Shown here one piece after another: positions 55,600 to 64,000 of a DNA stretch of 64,000 bases. A program made the translations under genes and the position numbers. The stretch is taken from positions 7,194,424 to 7,258,423 of the forward strand of contig LR746267.1 of NCBI GenBank assembly GCA_902729315.2. Reading direction: 5' to 3'. The stretch's first letter is position 1. Every line of letters begins with the position of its first letter. The notes under the pieces are model-generated. The model was not told the origin of the DNA. It searched no databases and worked only from the letters and a program-made list of their open reading frames with translations. The stretch is from Spirodela intermedia (Eukaryota; Streptophyta; Magnoliopsida; Alismatales; Araceae).

Positions 55600-57726
55600 A
55601 TGGGTGATTATCAAGCCCTGCATGTTGACGACGTGCCATCCAAGGACATTGAGCCTGCACCAGTCGTTGAAGTTCCAGAATCTTCCAAGGGAATCGTTGT
55701 GGCCGAGAAGTCGTCGAGCCCTGATGTCATAGGTGATCAGAGGGTGGCGATAACCATAGATGAAGAAGAGCCGCTCATCCAGGCTGTGGAGTGCCGTATC
55801 TGCCAGGAAGAGGATATCATCAAAAATTTGGACTCACCGTGTGCCTGCTGTGGAAGCCTGAAGGTATCAATTCTTAAAACTTTTATCATGAAACCGTCAT
55901 GTTTCTTCCATAGGTTTCTCTTCAATCTGTAAACTTTTGTATGATTGAAATATTTCTTTGGTTACAATCACTTTTAAGCTTCTGGGTATGCCCGATCTAA
56001 ATTTACGTTTCCATGGAAATCTGGTCGAACAAGTTTATTGTTTTCATAGTAAAAGTATCTGCTAAAAGGACGGTTCTTATTTTTGCTATGGAAAGGAAAA
56101 CGCCGGATCATACCGACTTTGGCTTTAAAATAGGCAGTGCTCATTCCTAAGTTTCTTGCTTTCTTGATTCGTTCTAAGCACATTGATGGCTGACTCTGTT
56201 GTTTACTCTGTTTCCAGTATGCTCATAAAACTTGTCTGCAGCGATGGATCAACGAGAAAGGAGATCTTACTTGTGAGATCTGCCATGAGGTCCGCAGCAT
56301 TTTTATTTCGGAGTCAAAATCATCTGTCTAGCTTCTTATTTTCTTAGAAATGACTGCGCTTACCCTGCAAAAGAGGAACATAACATATTAGGAACCATAT
56401 TTATCCCAATGTCATTTTGTGATCTTCAAGGAAAGATCATTGCTAAGTTGCCAGCCTTTTTTAGTGCTTTGATGGGCCACAGTTGTAGAAGATGATCTAT
56501 TAGTGAACTGCGTGATTACATGAAAAATTGTATACTTCTCATCTTTTGGGTGACGATCTTCATATATTTCCCCTTAGCGAGATCACTCCTGAGGTTTCAT
56601 GTTGCACATCTTCTGCTATATTTAGTTATTTACATTTCCCCATTGTCTACCACATAGTAATTGACGCGCCAGATCATCATTACATTCGATCAAGATCCTG
56701 ATTGAATTTCCTTTCATGGTTCCTAGCCTTACAAACCTGGTTATATCTCTCCTCCCCCTGTCAACCCCGATGAAGCTGCCATCGAGATTGATGTTAAGTA
56801 AGTGTAGCCCTCTACCTTGCAATTGATATTGAATGGTCCACTTGACGCTGCAACCACCAGCAGCAGCAGCAGCAGCATCCTCAATGGCCTATCTTTCCTG
56901 ATCAGCGGCGGCTGGGCTATCTCTGCTGCCCATTTGAACTTGGACAATCAACGGCTTCTGGCGATGGCTGCAGCCCAGCGACACTTCCTCGAAGCTGAGC
57001 ACGATGATGCTGCCAGAAATGCCAGCGGGGCTTCGTTCTGTCGCTCTGCCGCTCTTATTGTAAGCATCTTCTGCCCCACTGCCTTTAGAATCTCGCAGAA
57101 GAAAATCGTTTCCCTTGAATTTCCTTCTGCAAGGCTCACTGCGGCTTCCAATCTCGCAGATCATCCATTCCCTGTGGGATGAGGCCTGATTTTCTCCCCT
57201 CACGGGGGGGCGTTTCTTCTCAATCTTGCAGTTGATGGGTCTTCTCCTACTGAGGCACGCGCTGACCATCACCAACGAAGGAGAAGAGGACGCTTCTGAA
57301 GTTTTCTCTGTACAGAAGACACCCCATTTTTCTCATTTTCCCTTCACTAGTATCATTTTATGTATCGTCTTCCTGATGGGGGGGTGGGATTTCATCGCAG
57401 CTGTTCTTGCTCCGGGCTGCTGGGTTCTTGCTACCTTGCTACATAATGGCATGGGCCATCAGCATCCTACAGCGCCGGAGGCAGACACAGGTCACAAGTC
57501 AAATCTCCACTGATTTCCCCTTTTAATCTCCATTCACGTTTCATTCTCCTGTCGATCTGGCACTGAGCATGATTGTTGGGCGAATCAGGAAGCGGCTGAA
57601 CTGGCTGCGGCTGAGGTGGCATTTATCCTGCAGTCGGGTCAAGCTCGGGGCCTGCAATTCACCATCGAACCAGAGCCGCCAGCAAGCCCCCAAGAGCCAG
57701 CGGCGGCGCCGCCGTCCCACCGCTGA
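55600..57726 (+). CDS. RINGv (C4HC3, MARCH-type) membrane E3 ubiquitin ligase, seven exons
   Basis: Exons 55600-55863, 56218-56289, 56727-56797, 56906-57059, 57232-57309, 57401-57490 and 57589-57726 join in frame to 288 residues. The RINGv domain spans exons 1-2 (about residues 68-112): CRIC, CAC, seven residues to His in YAH, TC, and CEIC, matching C4HC3 spacing. It continues HEPYKPGYISPPP. Next is a conserved segment with LAMAAAQRHFLEAEHDD and SGASFCRSAALI, then two hydrophobic spans (LMGLLLLRHALTI and FLLRAAGFLLPCYIMAWAIS), then RRRQ and AAAEVAFILQSGQARGLQFT. This is the layout of plant membrane RINGv proteins with a DUF3675 tail. They ubiquitinate membrane proteins; the target here is unknown. 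The 5' leader is module U3. Confidence 0.92.
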
Positions 57727-57979
57727 CAGCCCAGCAACCGGGTTTTCTGCTTTGTTCTGCTCTGTTCTTGGTGGAGTGAAGAGGGCAGCTGTTGAGGGGC
57801 CGGGCCGGATGGCCTCGTCTGACGTGTAGGCCAGCAGTCGAATCTGACGCCATTCTTTCATGCACACGTGTACATGCCACTGCCTGTGTATATACATAAA
57901 CGTGGCTTGAGTCACCATTCCTCAGGAACTGCGGAAAGAAATTTGGATGTCATTACTTTGACTTTTAAGCGCTGTGCGT

Positions 57980-58018
<39 letters not shown>

Positions 58019-61000
58019 GTGGGTACCATCCTCATCCTCGGGTGCGTTCTGACCAAATGGGTGTAAATCACCTACACATTCCCAAGATCAGGAATTAATT
58101 AGATCGATGAGATTGAAAAGGGTTTTCCTTTATGCATCAGCCCTGGTAGAAAAGAGTGGTTTTTCCCGAGTGTCAACCCTGGAAACTCCTAGGATGATGG
58201 CTTCGTCGATAATGCAATTTCTCCCCCATTCCTGTGGAGTTCCGGAGAGCTCTATAATCTAGAAACACTATGATGTCAGTCGGGGGAAACCCTGAGCGTG
58301 TGGATGGGATCTGGAGCGGAGGATTGCAGAGTCTGCGAGCGATTGGAGGATGTCGGAAGATCGATTTACCAAGTGGCTGTCCGCTCATGGAAGTTCGTGT
58401 GGGTGGGATCTGAAAAAGGGTCAACCCTTGTCTTGTTGATGCAGGATGGCTCGAATGAAGTCGATATGTCGCCGAGAATCAGCCCTTTCGGTCCCCCGCT
58501 CCGAAGAAAACTTCTGCCCCTCCCCTCCAAAAGAAATCGGATGAACCAAAAGCAGAGACGGTAAGGGAGAATCGTTCGGCGCTCTTCTGCGATTCCCCGT
58601 CGCCGTCCTCCAGCCCACTCTCTCTCCATCTCTCTCTGGGATATTGGCTGGTTATGAACTTATGCCCGTCCGATGACTGGAGTCTCTACGTGATTGAGAT
58701 CGGGAGGAGGAGATCATCCAGTCGTTCCATGGGGACCGTCCGATGAAACTCAAACCTTCACGTAGAAGTTGGGGTTGTGGGGGGTAAAACCCGCCTGCCG
58801 GGGACGGATCTCTCTCTCTCTCTCTCTCACTCACACACACACACACGCACCCTTTTCCCTCCGGCAGGGGGTCTTCCTCCTTTCGGTTGCAGAGGCAGAG
58901 AAGAAGACGAACCCATGAGAGCCCAGGGCCGCTGGAGGAGCTTGAGAGTCAACTTAAAAAAACGGGTATCTTCTGTTGCTGTTGGTGTTCGAATGCCCTC
59001 TTTCCCCCTCAGAGAAACGATCTGCCATTTCTCTCTTTCTGCGTGAAATGCTTCTCTCCTTCCTTCTTCTCCATCGATGGGTATCTTGTGTTTTGTCTAG
59101 TCACAGGAAGTTTTCTTTCCGCTTCGAGAAAATGATTCGCCGTCTCGTTTTGTTCACTTTTCCTCGTCCCTCTCCAAAGGTTGTCGGCGGAAGAATCATC
59201 CTTTCCTTTCGAGAAACTACTCTGTCTCATCCTCTCACCCTAGATCCCAATTTTCGCCCGCAGTGGCCGTAGTCGATAGGACGAGTCTCATAGACGGACG
59301 GTGTGCCTTTGATCTCTGATAATCTTTCCTCATCAGTTTCTCCTGAAATAGGTATTGGGTCCAATCTATACTCTCGCCCCTCCCTCTTCGGCCCTGCCGT
59401 CTTCGTGCTCAATCGAGTCGTTCCTCATCTTTGGAGCTGATCACTGGGCCAGTGTCAATTCGGGTGGGAAAGAAAATTTGACCTGCGGCTTAATCGTAGA
59501 TTTCCGGGAGCAAGCGCTCGCAGTTTTGATGCAGTCTGATTCTAGCACTACGCCGGAGGAAGAACACCGCTTTATATCGGTTCATGCTTGAGATCCGTGG
59601 GTGGTCTCTGGCGGAGTTTGGAACACTTGGAATCATGCTGTTCTTGTTAGAGCTCTCTAGATGTTCACCACAGTGTGACCATAGATAGATTTGGTCACAC
59701 TGTTTGTGAATTAAAAATATGGGCCCCCGCTAGTCCTTTTGGGAGATTGTGCTTCGGATTCCCACCTGAATCAGCTCTAATTTCGTTTCATCTGAACAGC
59801 CTGCAGGGTCTTCATTGGGATGATCAACTTTGTCTCTCATGATTGGACTAAAAAGGCAATGCTGAATCCGGCCATTGCAGTGGCTGAAAAAATTGTCATT
59901 AAATGGTTGTGATGGAATTTTGAATGTGTTAGCTAATAGGACCCGACGGTTCTCATGATGTTACATCCTGAAAATATATATGATCAATCGTTTCTTTGAA
60001 TGGTCCAACACAAGATATAGCTCTCTGTTGTCTCCACCCCACGCTTGTTGAGTCTTCCTCAATTAGGTGACTGGTCCGTTAGTGCATGTCCATGTAGATG
60101 CTGATTCTAGTTGGGAGACCCCCCCCCCCCCCTCATCCTCGTAAAGTAGACCCATGGAGAAAATTCTTCTCGGGTTAATTTCTCCCCAAAATCTTGCTTA
60201 TTCTTTCCAAGATCTCTCTGCTGTTCTTCCCCAATTTCCCGTCGTAACCTGTTCAACGAGAGGGTTTACCTTGAGAGGCTGTAAGGTAGTTGATGGTTGT
60301 GGGAGAGTTGCTTTTCGGCTTGGTGTCTGTGTGGAGCGATTAAATTTTGCAATGGTAGCTGTTTTAACGTTCTACCCTAATCATCTCTTTCTTCTCTGTA
60401 TATTGTTCTCTCTTAAAGATGAGCTTTGCAGAGGGGAATTCTCTTGGGATTTCAGCTTTCCTGTGACTCACATATACATCATGTCTCATCAACGCTTTGG
60501 CTTATCTTCTAGATACTATCTGTTTTGATAGAGTCATCTGAACCTTGGTGCTCTGTGAGACCATCATTATGCACCATAGTAATTAGGACGTATCGAAGTT
60601 TCTTTATCCGGGTTTTATTGATTTTATTTTGATTTGGGCTTTATCTAGTTTGACAAGGATGCAAGCATTTTCTCTCCATATCTACTAGATGCGATCTTTA
60701 TTAATGTGAAAGTTGGAAAGGGAAGAAAAGATGATGGAATAGAGGCATAAAAAAAAATTGGGCCTAGGGATGAAAGGGGGACTTTTCGTTTGTGGACTTC
60801 TGCATTTTAAGATGAAGAATAAAGAAAATAAAGAAAGAATGAATGAATGAATTATATCATGAAATCCATAAAAGAATTAATGGGATCAAGATGAATGGTC
60901 ATTTTTTAACAAGAGTTGACTTTGAATTTTTTAGTTGATGTCACCCAGTTAATTTGTGTTATTTGAAAATATACTCTTTAAAAAATTTTAAGTTCCTTTG

Positions 61001-61339
61001 AAAATAGATTTGCTGATTAGCTTTTTAAGGCTATTATGTGCATTAAATAGTTGACGAAAACTTATCCAGTCCAGACAACGTGCTCTAAATGTCAAAGTCG
61101 GGTTACCTAGGTGTATTTATGCTCTTATATCCAGCACATGATCAAGCATGATGATCCTTTGAGATTAACGAGACTTTGGGACATAATCGTTGGAATGGAG
61201 TGCTGATGTCGACTTTGGGACGTCGTGTCTGTCATCTTCCCTTCTGTCGTTGGGAAGCAGATCTCGGCTGAGCAATACTCATGGGTTTTTTGCCCACATA
61301 TGAAGTTTATTTTAGTTCTTTGTTTCTAACTATTTTTTG
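57727..61339. other. Intergenic and probable 5' region of the BED gene; no gene recognised
   Basis: Contains CT arrays at 57979-58012 and 58808-58829 (the latter followed by CA), a 14-C run at about 60119-60132, and a GC-moderate stretch 58300-59600 that looks like 5'UTR or promoter DNA. Small frames (under 125 codons) show no family resemblance. 60530-61330 is AT-rich. Confidence 0.5.
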
Positions 61340-61549
<210 letters not shown>

Positions 61550-61840
61550 TGGAGAGAATTACCTGAGTGTGGTCCATTAGTTTTGTGTTTGTCTCCAGAT
61601 ATCATGTCAATGAAAAGTTTAATGAAAAAGAATTGATGATTTTTGGCAGGAAAATCTCTAGTTTGGATTTACCAGAGAGACGCAATGGATTCTCAAGGAG
61701 ATTTCACGTTGCCTTGTGCCCAGTGGGTACCTTGCCCTTCTTTGCATTTTCCTCATTGTATTTGTGAAATCTAATTCTAACTTCTGGGTACTATTTCTAT
61801 CACATATTTCGTCAATTACAGAACATCAGAATTCGTGGAG

Positions 61841-64000
61841 ATGAATGAAGATGACAGTAATGCGCTAGATCAAGAGCCCCACCCATATGTACCAAAGCAG
61901 AGAAAATTGAGGTCTGCAGTGTGGAATGACATGACCAAGCAACCACGAGGAGATGGGAGTTATTTTGCCATTTGCAACCACTGCAAGAAGAAAATGCTGG
62001 GCAGCAGTGCGATGGGAACCACGCATTTAAAGAACCATTTGAGGTTCTGTGCAGCATTTAAAAATGCCAAAAGTGGCCAACCACTCATGGAGACGAACAA
62101 TGGAGAAGATCATGTGCAGGAGCTAGGGGAATGTCTGAGTTTACCCAAGAGAAGGAAACTGAGATCAGCAGTGTGGAATGAAATGACCAAGGAACATAGA
62201 GGAGATGGCAGCTACGTTGCCATCTGCAACCACTGCAAGAAGAGAATGGTGGGAAATAGTGCGAGCGGGACGACCCACTTGAAGAATCACTTGAGGTTGT
62301 GTGCGTCTTTCAGAAATTTTAGCAGTGGCCAAGCAGAGGTAGGAAAGTTCTTCCTGGAATGTGGTGAGAAGAGAAAAGCTGAAACCAGCAGGCTCGATTG
62401 CTTCAACTATGATCCCAACAGTGACAAGCAGGATTTTGTCATTACCAATGAGGACCAGAGCATCGGGCAGTACCAAGAGCCTTGCCTTCGTCTTCCAAGG
62501 CGCAGGAAATTGAGGTCGGCTGTTTGGAATGATATGACCAAGGAACAGAGAGAGGATGGCAGCTATTTTGCTATCTGCAACCACTGCAAGAAGAAAATGG
62601 TGGGCAATAGCACAAGGGGAACCACGCACTTAAAGAATCATTTAAGGTTCTGTGCGGCCTTTAAGCGTGCCAAGTGCAGCCAGACGGATGTCGGACAGCT
62701 CTTCTTAGAAGCGAGCGAATTAAAAAAAGTCGGGGCCAATGGCCTTGATTGCTTCAAGTTCGATCCAGAGAGAAGTAGGCAAGATTTTGCTCGCATGCTT
62801 ATCTTACACGACTATCCCCTTGCTATGGTAGATCACATTGGTTTCAGAACATTTCTGAGAAATCTCCAGCCACAGTTCAGATTGATGCCCCGAGACGCTA
62901 TTCAAGCCGACTGCAACAGAATCTACGAAGATGAGAGGGAGAAATTTCAGGAGGCACTGGTGAAGGCTCGTTCAAGAATTAGCTTGGCGGGTGGCCTGTG
63001 GGTGACAACGGGGCGCTCTCAGTACCTTAGCTTAACATGCCATTTTGTGGACGACGACTGGAAGCTCCAGAAGAAGATTTTGAACTTTGTTAAGCTTAAG
63101 TCAGCGCGTGACTCTTCTGAAATCTCGAAGGCCATCGAGGAGAAAGTCTCTGAATGGCAGATCAGCAGCAAATTGTTCGGCCTGGTGCTGGATGATTCCT
63201 TCGGGACAGAGGCCCTCGTTGAAGATCTTGTCTACTCTCAGTTCAGTTCAGAGCTTCTTTTGGACCCTGAGCTGTTTCCAATGCAATGTTGGGCTCGTAT
63301 CTTGAATCTGATCGTCCAGGACGGTCTGAAAGTGAAGGAAGTCAGCAGTGTCATCGAAAGAATACGGGGGTCTGTGGGGCATGTGAGAAAGTCTCGGTCG
63401 AGGAGAGGCTGCTTCCAGAGATGTGCACAGCAATTTGGAGAACCCGGGAGGCCATTACTTCTCGACTCTCCATTGAGGTGGCAGACGACGTTCTTGATGT
63501 TGGAGACTGCGTTGGAGTACAGGGATGTGTTTACTCATTTGCCGGGGTTCGACAGGTCCTACAGCCTCCCGCCGTCTGCTGCCGATTGGGACGCCGTTCA
63601 AGCCATTGTTGACTGTGTGTCTCTGTTCCACGAGGCCACATCAAGGTTCTCTTGCTCAAAGTACCCCACCATCAACTTCTTCTTTGTTGATCTCTGTTCT
63701 CTCTATGTTAAGTTGAAGGAGTGGTGCAACAGCCCGAGCCCATGCATCCAGTCCATGGCTGCGAAGATGTTTGAGAGATTTGCGAACCACTTGAATGGAT
63801 TAAACTTGCTTTTGGTGCTTGGCTCTATATTGGATCCCCGGTTCAAGATGAAGTCAGTCGATTACCTGTTTGGCCAGATTTATTTTGATAATTTTTCTGA
63901 GAGGATATACGATGTTCAAGAAGCATTTTTAAAGCTCTACAAGGCGTATTCAGCTCAGTACGAGCGCGTTGTGATGAGTCACGCCTCTGAAACGTCGGCT
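61841..64000 (+). CDS. hAT-transposase-derived protein with three BED zinc fingers (3' end beyond window)
   Basis: One frame runs open for 720 codons from the ATG at 61841 to the window edge. An acceptor (TTACAG) lies 20 bases before the ATG, and the frame is open back to it (TSEFVEM), so an upstream coding exon is possible. Three BED fingers occupy about residues 20-72, 107-158 and 225-275, each with RKLRSAVWN.MTK, CNHCKK and THLKNHLR..C. From about residue 306 a hAT core follows: LHDYPLAMVDHIGFRTFLRN, LWVTTGRSQYLSL, LVLDDSFG, LRWQTTFLMLE and LDPRFKMK. Active hAT enzymes have Asp two residues before the Trp of the first block (as in DLW); here it is Gly (GGLW), pointing to a domesticated, non-transposing protein of the DAYSLEEPER/RICESLEEPER type. 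The C-terminal dimerisation region lies outside. No terminal inverted repeats were seen, though the right side is cut. Confidence 0.88.
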   Translation, partial: MNEDDSNALDQEPHPYVPKQRKLRSAVWNDMTKQPRGDGSYFAICNHCKKKMLGSSAMGTTHLKNHLRFCAAFKNAKSGQPLMETNNGEDHVQELGECLSLPKRRKLRSAVWNEMTKEHRGDGSYVAICNHCKKRMVGNSASGTTHLKNHLRLCASFRNFSSGQAEVGKFFLECGEKRKAETSRLDCFNYDPNSDKQDFVITNEDQSIGQYQEPCLRLPRRRKLRSAVWNDMTKEQREDGSYFAICNHCKKKMVGNSTRGTTHLKNHLRFCAAFKRAKCSQTDVGQLFLEASELKKVGANGLDCFKFDPERSRQDFARMLILHDYPLAMVDHIGFRTFLRNLQPQFRLMPRDAIQADCNRIYEDEREKFQEALVKARSRISLAGGLWVTTGRSQYLSLTCHFVDDDWKLQKKILNFVKLKSARDSSEISKAIEEKVSEWQISSKLFGLVLDDSFGTEALVEDLVYSQFSSELLLDPELFPMQCWARILNLIVQDGLKVKEVSSVIERIRGSVGHVRKSRSRRGCFQRCAQQFGEPGRPLLLDSPLRWQTTFLMLETALEYRDVFTHLPGFDRSYSLPPSAADWDAVQAIVDCVSLFHEATSRFSCSKYPTINFFFVDLCSLYVKLKEWCNSPSPCIQSMAAKMFERFANHLNGLNLLLVLGSILDPRFKMKSVDYLFGQIYFDNFSERIYDVQEAFLKLYKAYSAQYERVVMSHASETSA

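Overview
The window is nuclear DNA of a flowering plant, probably a monocot. Genes have GT-AG introns and GC-rich coding exons. The spacers are AT-rich, full of LTR retrotransposons and unusually long CT/GA microsatellites. The species cannot be named from the sequence alone. Exon joins were worked out by hand; each multi-exon model below stays in frame across all its splice sites and ends at a stop.

Left part (1-32300): a degraded Ty1/copia fragment lies at the left edge. It is followed by a three-exon nuclear gene for a uL18-family ribosomal protein (minus strand, 4998-6505), head-to-head with a GDSL lipase gene. The block running from L18 intron 1 through the GDSL gene and into a neighbouring Ty3/gypsy element is present twice in tandem (from about 5909 and from about 21981). 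The copies have decayed reciprocally: copy 1 has the intact L18 but a GDSL truncated by deletion; copy 2 has the intact GDSL (23414-24839) but only L18 exon 1. In copy 1 a 9.9-kb copia element (8612-18485) sits inside the gypsy 3' LTR. Three solo LTRs of one 1.7-1.84-kb family are nested in the copia and gypsy bodies. A 1,459-bp internally deleted copia derivative with a perfect GATAT target duplication follows at 30805-32263.

Middle part (32480-42700): a second tandem duplication left a promoter/5'-end relic and an intact intronless RING-H2 gene (34716-35414). Then come a MYB-CC transcription factor gene (minus, six exons, 37133-38337), a frameshifted dirigent relic, and a two-exon gene for a PSY-like secreted peptide precursor (minus, 41702-42024). 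Long CT/GA arrays are densest here.

Right part (43600-64000): three unrelated plus-strand genes follow one another: an intronless plastid NAD-malate dehydrogenase (44581-45831), a five-exon plant protein of unknown function (51428-54189), and a seven-exon membrane RINGv (MARCH-type) E3 ligase (55600-57726). All three are preceded by copies of the same 5' module: a 5'-UTR exon, a splice donor and the first part of an intron, with a TATA-like core in two copies. The window ends inside a long open frame (61841 to the edge) for a hAT-transposase-derived protein with three BED zinc fingers.

The genes do not form one pathway. The window's main interest is structural: reciprocal gene loss after tandem duplication, nested elements, and one leader/intron module serving three different genes.
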